Both the position numbers and the translations under genes were made by a program. Below are positions 43,744 through 52,836 of a stretch of DNA of 64,000 bases, piece by piece (positions within the stretch are counted from its first letter, which is position 1; every line of letters begins with the position of its first letter). Location of the stretch: assembly GCF_014203115.1 (NCBI RefSeq), contig NZ_JACHIJ010000001.1, forward strand, positions 682,001 to 746,000, read 5' to 3'. The notes under the pieces are model-generated. The model was not told where the DNA came from. It saw only the letters and a list, made by a program, of their open reading frames with translations, and ran no database searches. Origin of the DNA: Afipia massiliensis (GTDB lineage Bacteria > Pseudomonadota > Alphaproteobacteria > Rhizobiales > Xanthobacteraceae).

Positions 43744-43866
43744 ATCTGAAACCTAGGACTGACACCGCAAACCCACAAGGGCGGCCTGCATTTCCGCGCG
43801 GCGATAGCAGTTGATCTGGATGGGCCTTTTGATGCCTAAGTGAAAGGTATCTGACGGAATCATGAC

Positions 43867-44625
43867 GTGCATACTATCATCACCGAGCCGTTGTTCTATT
43901 TTGTGGCGGTTCCGGCGGTGGTCCTGCTGGGACTGGCCAAGGGCGGTTTTTCGGGTCTCGGCATCGCATCGACACCATTGCTGGCGCTTTACCTGCCGCC
44001 GCTGGAAGCCGCAGCCCTGATCCTGCCGATCCTGATCACGCAGGACATCATCTCGATCTATGTCTACCGGCGCGACTGGGATGCGTGGAACCTGAAAGTC
44101 ATGTTGCCCGGTGCGATTGCCGGCATGGCGCTCGGATGGCTGCTGGCCTCGCACCTGTCGGATGCCTTTGTGCGGATCATTATCGGCCTCATCGGACTGG
44201 CGTTCGTCGCCAACACCTGGCTGCGCCGCAACAGGATCGAACCGCATTCGGCGACCACAATCAGCGGGGTATTCTGGGGCGGCATCTCGGGCTTTACGTC
44301 GTTCATGACCCAGGGCGGCGGACCACCATTTCAGGTTCATGTCCTGCCGCAGCGCCTGCCAAAGCTGACGCTGGTCGGCACCACCACGATTTTCTTCGCA
44401 GTGGTCAATGTCCTGAAGATCGGCCCCTACTTCGCGCTTGCGCAGTTCACGACAAAGAACTTCGCGACGTCGTTGCTCCTGCTGCCAATCGCGGTGCTCG
44501 CGAACTTCGCCGGCATCTGGCTGGTCAGAAAAACACCGACCGGATTGTTCTATAACATCGCCTACGTGCTGTTGTTCGTCATCTCGCTGCTGCTGCTGTG
44601 GCAGGGCGTGGCGGCGGTGGTCTAG
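43867..44625 (+). CDS. Sulfite exporter TauE/SafE family membrane protein
   Basis: 252 residues from a GTG start (GTG-CAT-ACT) with GGA upstream; about eight membrane segments. AKGGFSGLGIASTPLLALYL, near residue 24, is the N-terminal Gly-rich family motif and FTSFMTQGGGPPFQVHVLP (about 143-161) is the second repeat motif. The family exports sulfite, sulfoacetate or related organosulfur anions. No sulfonate gene is next to it, so the substrate is open. It ends in a 4-base convergent overlap with the aldo/keto reductase. The gap 43744-43866 shows no feature. Confidence 0.9.
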   Translation: MHTIITEPLFYFVAVPAVVLLGLAKGGFSGLGIASTPLLALYLPPLEAAALILPILITQDIISIYVYRRDWDAWNLKVMLPGAIAGMALGWLLASHLSDAFVRIIIGLIGLAFVANTWLRRNRIEPHSATTISGVFWGGISGFTSFMTQGGGPPFQVHVLPQRLPKLTLVGTTTIFFAVVNVLKIGPYFALAQFTTKNFATSLLLLPIAVLANFAGIWLVRKTPTGLFYNIAYVLLFVISLLLLWQGVAAVV

Positions 44626-45461
44626 ATCATCGGCAGGCTGCGCGGCTCACGGCCCAGCGGAAATACCTTTTCGAGTGCGGCAATGTCGCTCTCCGTCAAC
44701 GTCAGGTTGCCTGCCCCTGCGTTGTCCGCTGCATGGCCCGATGAGGAAGCCTTGGGGATCGCGAACACCGACGGCCACCGCGTCAGAAACGCGAGCGCCA
44801 CCTGACGCGGCGTTGCGCCATGTCGCGCCGCGACCTCCTGCAGCACCTTGCCGCTTGCCGACTGCACGTCGGGGAAGTCGTCATGGCCGAACGGCGAGTA
44901 AGCCACGACCGCGACGCCATGCGCTTCGCACCACGGGATCACCGAATGTTCGATGGCGCGTTCGTTCAGATGGTACAGCACCTGATTGCAGGCGATGCGG
45001 CCCTCGCCCGCGACATCGAGGACCTCCGCAAGATCGCCCGCGTCGAAATTGCTCACACCCCATGAGCGGATCTTTCCGTCGCTCACCAGCTGTTCAAGGG
45101 CCGCGACTGTATCTTCCAGCGGATATGACCCGCGCCAATGCAAGAGATAGCAATCCAGCCGATCGGTCTGGAGCCGTTTCAGCGAGCGTTCGCAGGCCTG
45201 CACCGTGCCCTTGCGCGACGCATTGCTCGGCAACACTTTTGAGACCAGAAATACCTCATCGCGCCGACCGGCCATCGCCTCGGCAACAACCAGCTCCGCA
45301 TCATCATACATTTCCGCGGTGTCGATATGGGTCATGCCGAGGTCCAGACCATTGCGCAAGGCCGCGATAGCGGATGCGCGATGACCCCGATCGATGTACC
45401 AGGTGCCCTGCCCGATGACCGAGACCTGCTTGCCCGTCTCGCCGAATGATTTGTTCTTCAT
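44622..45461 (-). CDS. Aldo/keto reductase
   Basis: 279 residues from the ATG at 45461. The tetrad is present: Asp in HIDTAEMYDDAE with Tyr, Lys in FLVSKVLP and His in CYLLHWRGSYP. GVSNFDAGDLAEVL and the C-terminal FAIPKASSSGHAADNAGAGN (NADPH phosphate-binding region) complete the fold. It should reduce aldehydes or ketones with NADPH. It follows the lipocalin-like gene by 11 bases, so it may be read with that operon, but the function of this link is unknown. Confidence 0.91.
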   Translation of the reverse strand: MKNKSFGETGKQVSVIGQGTWYIDRGHRASAIAALRNGLDLGMTHIDTAEMYDDAELVVAEAMAGRRDEVFLVSKVLPSNASRKGTVQACERSLKRLQTDRLDCYLLHWRGSYPLEDTVAALEQLVSDGKIRSWGVSNFDAGDLAEVLDVAGEGRIACNQVLYHLNERAIEHSVIPWCEAHGVAVVAYSPFGHDDFPDVQSASGKVLQEVAARHGATPRQVALAFLTRWPSVFAIPKASSSGHAADNAGAGNLTLTESDIAALEKVFPLGREPRSLPMI

Positions 45462-45472
45462 GCCATACGCTC

Positions 45473-46561
45473 TCAATAGCCCGTCATTTCCAGATAGCCG
45501 ATGCCGGTGTGGCTGCCTTTGAAGCTGATCGGGCCTTCCCAATAGGCGAAGCGCGTGCCCATCCAGCTTTTCGCGTTCAGCGGCACGCTGTCGATCTTCA
45601 ACCCTCGCTCGGGAACTGCGACGCTCCACGTTGTCGGCAGCTTGCGGCCGTCGATATCGGTCGAACTGGTCGGCGTCATTGTTATCGCAGTCGATGCAAG
45701 CGGCACCGAGTGCCCGCCGCCATCAATCCAGTTTCCGGCGAAATAGTTCCGCCCATCCTTCTGTCGCAGGCGAAACAGCATGACCTTCTCGCCTGAATCG
45801 AGATGCAGCGAGAACCAGTCCCACCCGGTCTGGTCGGACGCCAGCGGCTGGCTACTCCATTCGCGGTCCATCCACGCACGGCCCGTGACGGCGACCTGTT
45901 TATCGCCCAGCACGATCGTGCCCGTCGCTGCAAAGTACGGCTGGCTAAAATAGTACGACGCCTGCCCGCGCTCGGATTTCTTGCTGTAGCCGCCATCACC
46001 TTGCAGCACCAGCGGACGATCGGCTGCGAGATCTAAGGCGTAACTGAAATCCGAACCCGATGCCGAGACTGCGAGCGGCGCGACGTTCTGCGCGTTGAAA
46101 CCGTCAAGTCCGCGCGTTTCCCATGAATCGATCCAGGCACGAAACGGCGTCGCCTCCGCGCTCGCCTGACCGACGCCGCCGCGCGCGAACTTCTCGGCAT
46201 AGCGATGCACGGTCGCACTGGTGACCGCCGCATGCCCCATCCAGATTTGCTGATTGGCCCAGCCGTCCTGCTGTGCGCCGGGTGCCATGGCCTGCCTGAA
46301 CAGCGTCCATTGCGCGCCCCACTGTGCGCCGATGGCGTCGCTCAAATTCGCGGTGAGATACCACCACTCGATCCGGTAATCCGGATGCGGGCCATGATCG
46401 CGCGGAAATTCGAGCGTTCTTCCCGGAACGACCGCGGCAAATCCCTCGCTTTCGCCGCCCAATCCGGCAAAGCCCTGCGCGCGCGCGAACCCGCCACTGA
46501 GCGTTGCGAGCAAACTGCCACCCACGAAGGCGCGACGGTCGATATGAGTTTTATCGCTCAT
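45473..46561 (-). CDS. AttH/CrtC-like lipocalin-domain protein, Tat-exported
   Basis: 362 residues. The N-terminus holds DRRAFVGGSLLATLSGG, a twin-arginine signal ending ARAQ. PDYRIEWWYLTANL is the family opening, then GRAWMDREWSSQPLASDQTG and WDWFSLHLDSGEKVMLFRLR in the core. The protein belongs to the AttH/hydroxyneurosporene-synthase-like lipocalin family, probably binding a lipid in the periplasm. Its start overlaps the end of the ABC permease gene by 11 bases. The set ABC ATPase-permease-lipocalin matches the AttEFGH systems of Agrobacterium. Confidence 0.88.
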   Translation of the reverse strand: MSDKTHIDRRAFVGGSLLATLSGGFARAQGFAGLGGESEGFAAVVPGRTLEFPRDHGPHPDYRIEWWYLTANLSDAIGAQWGAQWTLFRQAMAPGAQQDGWANQQIWMGHAAVTSATVHRYAEKFARGGVGQASAEATPFRAWIDSWETRGLDGFNAQNVAPLAVSASGSDFSYALDLAADRPLVLQGDGGYSKKSERGQASYYFSQPYFAATGTIVLGDKQVAVTGRAWMDREWSSQPLASDQTGWDWFSLHLDSGEKVMLFRLRQKDGRNYFAGNWIDGGGHSVPLASTAITMTPTSSTDIDGRKLPTTWSVAVPERGLKIDSVPLNAKSWMGTRFAYWEGPISFKGSHTGIGYLEMTGY

Positions 46562-49016
46562 TGGCGAAAATCTTCGCAAGGGTTGCGGGTTGCAACCGGA
46601 TCAGCCGGAGAATCGGCAGGCACGTCGCCAGCAACGCTGCCAGCATCGCAACCGCAAGCAGTTCCAGCAACTGCGCAGGGAAAACATGCAGCGGCAGACG
46701 CCAGCCGAACGCCTTGACGTTCACCACGGCCACCAGACACCACGCCACCAGAATTCCGAGCGGCAGCGCCAACAGCGCCGTGATGAACGCAACCGACATG
46801 GTTTTCAGCAGTTCGATCCCCGCGAGCCGCCGCCGCGTCAGCCCGAGCGCCCACAGCGGCGCCAATTGCGGAAGCCTGCTGTTGCTGAGCGTCAGGAGGC
46901 TTGTGAGCAGCGCGATCCCGGCAACACCGAGCGTGAAGGCGTTCAGCGCCGACGTCACCGAGAAGGTGCGGTTGAAGATGCGAGTGGACTCGGCCTTCAA
47001 CGTCGCCTGATCCAGCAAGCGGCTGGTATCGAGTCCGAATTTGTCGCGAATGGCCGCGACGAGTTCGGGTACTTTGGCCGGCGTCACACGCAGCCCAAAT
47101 CGCGTGCGGGCAATCTCCGGCCATCGTTTGGCGAGCGCGTCGATGTCGATGCCGATCTGACCTTTCGGGTTGCCGTAATCGGGATAGATCCCGGCAACCT
47201 CAACCTGCCACTGTCCCGTCGTCGCCGGAAGCACGATGCGCTCGCCGAGGCGAACTTTGAGCCGCCGCGCCAGTTGTTCACTGACCAGCGCCCCCTCGCC
47301 TGCGCGCACCTTGTCCCAAATGTGCGGCATCGACTCCAGCAACGGCCAGCGTTCGCGATAGGTCGCGTGATCGGCAAAGCCAAGAACTTCGACGGGCAAC
47401 GTGTCCAGCGTCACGTCGGTGCGCCATGCCGGCAGAATGGCTTCCACTTCGGGCCGTTGACGCAGCCACGTCAAAATCTCCGCGCCTTGCGCATCGCTGT
47501 TTGCATTCAGATAAACCTCGGCCGCGAGCCGGTCGTCGAGCCAGTTGGTGAACGTCCGCGAGAAACTCTGCACCATGGTGCCGACCCCGACATTCACGGC
47601 GAGCGCGAGCAGCAGCGCCATCAGCGCCAGCGACAATCCCGGCAGTTGCTGCCGGCTGTCAGCCCAAAACCATTTGACCAGCGGACGCTCCGTGCCGCGC
47701 TGACCGAAGCTCAGCATAGCGCCAAGGAGCACCGGCAACGCCAGCGCCGCCGCCAGCAGCAATCCCGCCAGCACCAGAAATCCAGATGCAAGGGAATCGC
47801 CGAAGTAGAAGCATCCCGCAGCGGCGATGACGACAGCGAGCGCAAGCAAGCCCTGCCGCTTCAGCCATCGTTGCTGCTCCTGTTGCCAGGCATAGGGCTG
47901 CGCCGCAGCCAGAACAGGAAGGCGATAGATGCGATAGAGCCCCGCACCCGCTGCGAGCAGCGCACCGAGAATGCTCATGCCGAGACCCGACAGCCACCAG
48001 CTTGCTTTCAGCGTGAGCTGTCCCGGAACCTGTGCGCCATAAAGCCCGCGCAGGCTTGCGGCGACATCGGGCAGCAGGAACGCCGCGACGAAATAACCGC
48101 AGATCAACCCGACAATGCCTGAGACGATCGCCAGCGATACCAGCTCAATCACCAGCACAACGGTGAGCGCCCGCGCCGACACCCCGCAGGCGCGCATGGT
48201 CCGCAACATCGGCAGCCGCTGCTCGAACGCGAGCCCAACCGCCGAGTGCACGATGAAGAGCCCAACCACGAATGACAGGAGGCCGAATGCCGTGAGATTC
48301 AGATGGAAGCTGCTGGTGAGACGCTCAAGATCGCTCGGCGCGCCCGCTTCCGTCAGTCGCAGCCTGTCGCCGACGACCTGCTCGAGCGTCGGCCGCTTTC
48401 CACTACTCTGTTCGCCGACCAGAAGCCGCGACACCTGATCCGGTATTTTGAGAATGCGCTGCGCGACGCCGATGTCGACCACCAGAACACCCGGCGCGAG
48501 ATTGTCCTGCACAGCCAGCGGCGGCAGCGATGTCGCGCCGCCGATCACCGGCGAGGCGCCTTCGGATAACTTCAGGTCGGACAATGTCTCCGGCGCAACA
48601 AGCGTTTGTCCGGGCGGCATGAGGAACGTTTGCAAGTTCGCCTGGCCGATATCCGGCGCAGGCCCCGCGCCCGCAGGCAGGGACACCGGCTCGATGCCGA
48701 GCAGCCGGAATGACCTTCCGCCGATCAGGACGCGGCCTTCCACCACCGGCGACACCGGCCAGTTGGCGCGGCGCAGATCGACAAAGAGCTGCTGCGAAAA
48801 CGATGGACTGTCGCGGCCAACCAACATCGCCGTGTTGCCGCCGCCAAATGTTGCTGCCGCGCGGTCGTAGCTGCTGCGCGCCTGTTGATTGAGCGCCTGC
48901 ACGCCGCTCCACAGCGCGGTGGCTGAAATCAATCCGACCAGCAAGGTAGTCAGTTGCATCCGGTGCCGTTTCCAGTGGCTCAACAGACCCACGAAAATCC
49001 ACAGCGGGCGCGTCAT
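46551..49016 (-). CDS. FtsX-domain ABC transporter permease
   Basis: 821 residues with two FtsX-type halves. An N-terminal membrane helix (about 20-42, TTLLVGLISATALWSGVQAL) is followed by a large periplasmic part, then membrane groups at about 235-345, 395-480 and 690-805. This is the YbbP/AttFG layout: a fused permease for lipophilic substrates or lipoproteins, used with a MacB/LolD-type ATPase. It overlaps the ATPase gene by four bases (ATGA) and the lipocalin gene by eleven. The substrate is likely a lipid or hydrophobic compound, by family. Confidence 0.89.
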   Translation of the reverse strand: MTRPLWIFVGLLSHWKRHRMQLTTLLVGLISATALWSGVQALNQQARSSYDRAAATFGGGNTAMLVGRDSPSFSQQLFVDLRRANWPVSPVVEGRVLIGGRSFRLLGIEPVSLPAGAGPAPDIGQANLQTFLMPPGQTLVAPETLSDLKLSEGASPVIGGATSLPPLAVQDNLAPGVLVVDIGVAQRILKIPDQVSRLLVGEQSSGKRPTLEQVVGDRLRLTEAGAPSDLERLTSSFHLNLTAFGLLSFVVGLFIVHSAVGLAFEQRLPMLRTMRACGVSARALTVVLVIELVSLAIVSGIVGLICGYFVAAFLLPDVAASLRGLYGAQVPGQLTLKASWWLSGLGMSILGALLAAGAGLYRIYRLPVLAAAQPYAWQQEQQRWLKRQGLLALAVVIAAAGCFYFGDSLASGFLVLAGLLLAAALALPVLLGAMLSFGQRGTERPLVKWFWADSRQQLPGLSLALMALLLALAVNVGVGTMVQSFSRTFTNWLDDRLAAEVYLNANSDAQGAEILTWLRQRPEVEAILPAWRTDVTLDTLPVEVLGFADHATYRERWPLLESMPHIWDKVRAGEGALVSEQLARRLKVRLGERIVLPATTGQWQVEVAGIYPDYGNPKGQIGIDIDALAKRWPEIARTRFGLRVTPAKVPELVAAIRDKFGLDTSRLLDQATLKAESTRIFNRTFSVTSALNAFTLGVAGIALLTSLLTLSNSRLPQLAPLWALGLTRRRLAGIELLKTMSVAFITALLALPLGILVAWCLVAVVNVKAFGWRLPLHVFPAQLLELLAVAMLAALLATCLPILRLIRLQPATLAKIFANER

Positions 49017-49681
49017 GTGATCCGTCCCGCGGTGAGATGGACCCGCCGGTCGAGCGTCGCGGCGAGCCGCTCGCTGTGCGTCACCATAAGAAAGCCGCAG
49101 CCGGTGCGCGCGACCAGGTCGCGCGCAAGCGCCAGCACATCGTCGGCGGTTTTCTCGTCGAGATTTCCAGTCGGCTCGTCAGCCAGCAGCACCAGCGGCT
49201 TGATCGCCAGCGCGCGCCCGATCGCGACGCGCTGCTGCTGTCCGCCGGACAGTTGCTCCGGATAACGGTCGAGCAGCGCGCTCAACCCAAGGCGCTGCAC
49301 CAGTTCGTCCTGCCACACCGGATCGTGACGTCCCGCGATCCGCGCCTGAAACGCGAGGTTATCGTCGACTTGAAGGCTTGGGATCAGGTTGAATTGCTGA
49401 AACACGAGGCCGAGCCGGTCGCGCCGCATGGCCGCACGATCGCCGTCCGAGAGATCGGATACCAACGCGCCGTCGAGCCAAACTTCGCCGCTGTCCGCCT
49501 TGTCGAGACCTGCGATCAGATGAAGAAGCGTGCTCTTGCCGCTGCCGGACTCGCCGGTAAGCGCCACGCTTTCGCCTGCGGCCAGCGCAAGATCGACGCC
49601 GCGCAAAACCGCAAGCTGCTCCTCCGACGTCCGATAGGATTTGGTGAGGTTGCGAACCGTCAGCATGATCGCGGCGATCAT
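49013..49681 (-). CDS. ABC transporter ATP-binding protein, LolD/YbbA type
   Basis: 222 residues. Walker A GESGSGKST, signature LSGGQQQRVAIGRAL, Walker B LVLLADEPTG and H-loop MVTHSERLA; the segment DRLGLVFQQFNLIPSL is typical of the MacB/LolD subfamily. First gene of the ATPase-permease-lipocalin operon. GGGAG lies immediately before the ATG at 49681; an in-frame ATG at 49666 is also possible and is where homology begins. Confidence 0.92.
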   Translation of the reverse strand: MIAAIMLTVRNLTKSYRTSEEQLAVLRGVDLALAAGESVALTGESGSGKSTLLHLIAGLDKADSGEVWLDGALVSDLSDGDRAAMRRDRLGLVFQQFNLIPSLQVDDNLAFQARIAGRHDPVWQDELVQRLGLSALLDRYPEQLSGGQQQRVAIGRALAIKPLVLLADEPTGNLDEKTADDVLALARDLVARTGCGFLMVTHSERLAATLDRRVHLTAGRIT

Positions 49682-49731
49682 ACACTCCCGCGAAGGGAGC
49701 GTACAATCGCCGCGACGTTCATATCAGCGTA

Positions 49732-52700
49732 TCAGGTCAGATTGAGTTCATACTTCTCGATGTCCTTGGCCCGCTCGGAGCCTGCTGCCGCCCGGTGATC
49801 GGTCGCGATCATGGTGTACACCGCTGGCAGCACGAACAGCGTGAACAGCGTGCCGATCGTCATGCCGGCCACGACGACGAGGCCGATGGAGAAGCGGCTC
49901 GCGGCACCCGCGCCGCTGGCCGTCAGCAACGGCAGCAGGCCGGCGACCATCGCCGCGGTCGTCATCAGGATCGGCCGCAACCGGACCCGCGCAGAGTGTT
50001 CGATCGCGGTTCTGCGATCCAGACCTTCCTTCAACTGGAGCTCGTTGGCGAACTCCACCATCAGGATGCCGTGCTTGCTGATCAGTCCGATCAGCGTCAC
50101 CAGACCGACCTGCGTGTAGATGTTGATTGTCGCGAGGCCGAAGTACAGCGGAAGCAACGCGCCCGAGATCGCCATCGGCACCGAGATCAGGATGACCAGC
50201 GGGTCGCGGAGACTTTCGAACTGCGCGGCCAGCACCAGGAAGATGATGATGAGCGCGAACAAGAAGGTGACAGCGAGCTGATTTCCTTCCTGCACGTATT
50301 GTCGCGAGTCCGCGAGAAAGTCGCGGCTGAAGCCCGCGGGCAGTTGCTTGGCCTGCTCCTCGAGGAATTCAACGGCCCGGCCGACCGTGACGCCCGGCAT
50401 TGGCACAGCCTGGAAGGTTGCCGAGTTCAACTGGTTGAAATGCGTCAGCGCGTTCGGATTGGTCTTGGTTTCGATGCTGACAATGGTCGAAAGCGGAACC
50501 TGCCGGCCACCGTTCGTTGCGACGTAATACTTCTCCAGCGATTCCGGCGACAGTCGAAGATCACGCGGCACCTGCGGGATCACCTGATAGGAGCGCCCTT
50601 CCAGATTGAACCGGTTGACGTAGTTACCGCCAAGCAGCGTCGACAGCGTGGTGCCGACCGCCGCCATGTTGATACCGAGATCGTTCGCTTTCGACCGGTC
50701 GATGTTGACGCGCACCACCGGCTGGTTGAACGCCAGATCGCTGTCGGCCACGATGAACAGGCCGCTCTCGCGCGCCGCCTTCTTCAGCTTTTCCATCTGC
50801 TCGAAGACCGCCTGGAATCCGCTGGTGGTGCTGATCACCATCTGGATAGGCAAGCCGCCCGGCCCGCCTGGCAATGGCGGCAGGTTGAACGCGAACGCGT
50901 TGACGCCTTCAATCTTGCTCAGTTCATTCTGAACCAAGGGTTTCAGCGCAAGCGACGACCGCGTCCGCTCATCCCACGGTTTCAGGATCATGCCGGCGAT
51001 GCCGTTGGCAGGTCCGCTGATGCCGTTGATGATGAAACGCAGATCGGTTTCCGGGAAACTTCCGAAAGCCTTGTCGAGCTTGGTGCCGTAATAGTTGCTG
51101 TAGTCGATATTGGCGTACTGCGGCGCCTTGGTCACCGAGAAGAGGATGCCCTGATCTTCTTCCGGCGCCAGCTCCTTGCTGGTGTTCATGTACATGAAGC
51201 CGACCAGGAACAGGATGGTCGCGCAGAAAAGAACGGTGATCGGGCGGTAGTCCAGCGAGCGGTCGAGCTTGCGCCCATACCAGCGGGTCACCTTGCCGAA
51301 CACGTTATCGACGATCTTGGCGAACTTGCCGTGATCGCTGCCGCTCTTCAGCAGCACCGAGCACATCATCGGCGATAGCGTTAGCGCAACGACGCCGGAG
51401 ATGATCACGGAGCCCGCGAGCGTAAACGCGAATTCACGGAACAATGCACCGGTCAGACCGCCGAGGAATCCGATCGGCGCATACACCGCCGCCAGCGTGA
51501 TGGTCATGGAGATGACCGGCCCGACGATTTCCCGCGCGCCGACCAGCGAGGCTTCAACGGGCGATTTGCCCTCCTCCAGATGCCGGTGGATGTTTTCGAC
51601 CACGACAATCGCGTCGTCGACCACAAGTCCGATGGCGAGCACCATCGCCAGCAGCGTCAGCAGGTTGAGCGTAAAGCCCATCGCCAGCATCAGGATGCAG
51701 GCGCCGACCAGCGATAGCGGAATGGTGACGACCGGAATGATGACCGAGCGCAGCGAGGCTAGGAACAGGAAGATCACGACGACCACGATGACGACCGCCT
51801 CGACCAAGGTGTTGCGCACCTCGTCGATCGACGACTGAATGAACTTGGTCGAATCGTAAGCCACCCGCATTTTCAGCGACGGCGGCAGATTGCGCTCGAT
51901 CTCCGGGAACAGCGCGCGAACGCCCTTCACGATGTTCAGCGGGTTGCCCTGAGGTGTCGACTGCACGCCGATGAAGATGGCCTGCTGGCCGCTCAGCGAC
52001 ACGCTGGAATCCGTGCTCTGCGCCCCCAGTTCGACGGTCGCGATATCCTCAAGCCTGACGAATCCGCCATCCTTGGCCTTCACGGTCATCCGCTTGAACT
52101 GGTCGATACTGGTCAGGTCGGTATTGGTCGTCACGTTGGAGACGATGAAATACCCTTTGGTTTGACCGGCAGCGGCCTGGAAGTTGTTGGCCCTGATGGC
52201 CGCCTGGACATCGTCCGGCGACACATTGCGGCCGGCCATACGCGCCGGATCGAGCCAGATGCGAGTCGCCAGCGTCTGCGCGCCGAGAATATCGGCCGAC
52301 GCGACGCCGTCGACTGTCGCCAGGATCGGCTGCACCACGCGCGCGAGATAGTCGGAAATCTGCGGTCCGCTCAGTTCGTCGCTGGCGAAACCAAGATACA
52401 TCACCGCCGTGGTCTGACCGGTCGATTTGGTGATGACGGGATCGTTGGATTCTCTCGGGATCAGATACCTGACCGAGCTTACCTTCGAACTGACTTCCGT
52501 CAGCGCCGAATTCGGATCGACGTTGAGCTTGACGTAGACCGTGATCGTGCTCAGGCCCTGCACCGACGACGACGTGATGTAATCGACGCCTTCCGCCGAC
52601 GCCACCGCCTGCTCGATCGGCTGCGTGATGAAGCCCTGCATCAGATCCGGCGACGCGCCGGGATACGACGTCGTGATGGTGACAACGGTATTCGATAGCT

Positions 52701-52815
52701 TGGGATACTGACGAATTCCCAGATGCGTCGCCGCCTGGAAGCCGATCAGCAGTATCAGCAGGCTGACGACAAGCGACAGCACCGGCCGCTTGATGAAGAT
52801 ATCAGTGAAGGCCAT
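49732..52815 (-). CDS. RND efflux transporter permease, HAE1 family
   Basis: 1027 residues from the ATG at 52815 with GGAG eight bases upstream; the open frame begins at an in-frame TTG six codons earlier. MAFTDIFIKRPVLSLVVSLL is the usual N-terminus. The TM4 segment AIGLVVDDAIVVVENI has the Asp-Asp pair of the proton relay, and FSLEGRSYQVI-like and YPGASPDLMQGFITQPIEQA porter-domain blocks are present. It expels toxic compounds in a trimer with the adjacent membrane-fusion protein. No outer-membrane channel gene is in the operon, so it would recruit one from elsewhere. It follows the fusion-protein gene by 21 bases. Confidence 0.95.
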   Translation of the reverse strand: MAFTDIFIKRPVLSLVVSLLILLIGFQAATHLGIRQYPKLSNTVVTITTSYPGASPDLMQGFITQPIEQAVASAEGVDYITSSSVQGLSTITVYVKLNVDPNSALTEVSSKVSSVRYLIPRESNDPVITKSTGQTTAVMYLGFASDELSGPQISDYLARVVQPILATVDGVASADILGAQTLATRIWLDPARMAGRNVSPDDVQAAIRANNFQAAAGQTKGYFIVSNVTTNTDLTSIDQFKRMTVKAKDGGFVRLEDIATVELGAQSTDSSVSLSGQQAIFIGVQSTPQGNPLNIVKGVRALFPEIERNLPPSLKMRVAYDSTKFIQSSIDEVRNTLVEAVVIVVVVIFLFLASLRSVIIPVVTIPLSLVGACILMLAMGFTLNLLTLLAMVLAIGLVVDDAIVVVENIHRHLEEGKSPVEASLVGAREIVGPVISMTITLAAVYAPIGFLGGLTGALFREFAFTLAGSVIISGVVALTLSPMMCSVLLKSGSDHGKFAKIVDNVFGKVTRWYGRKLDRSLDYRPITVLFCATILFLVGFMYMNTSKELAPEEDQGILFSVTKAPQYANIDYSNYYGTKLDKAFGSFPETDLRFIINGISGPANGIAGMILKPWDERTRSSLALKPLVQNELSKIEGVNAFAFNLPPLPGGPGGLPIQMVISTTSGFQAVFEQMEKLKKAARESGLFIVADSDLAFNQPVVRVNIDRSKANDLGINMAAVGTTLSTLLGGNYVNRFNLEGRSYQVIPQVPRDLRLSPESLEKYYVATNGGRQVPLSTIVSIETKTNPNALTHFNQLNSATFQAVPMPGVTVGRAVEFLEEQAKQLPAGFSRDFLADSRQYVQEGNQLAVTFLFALIIIFLVLAAQFESLRDPLVILISVPMAISGALLPLYFGLATINIYTQVGLVTLIGLISKHGILMVEFANELQLKEGLDRRTAIEHSARVRLRPILMTTAAMVAGLLPLLTASGAGAASRFSIGLVVVAGMTIGTLFTLFVLPAVYTMIATDHRAAAGSERAKDIEKYELNLT

Positions 52816-52836
52816 GAGCGGCGCTCCGTTCAAAAA

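Noticed and set aside
49795-51378. 527-codon plus-strand open frame across the RND pump gene
   Set aside because: Composition rich in Arg, Asp and Gln with no fold motif; the opposite strand encodes a complete RND transporter.
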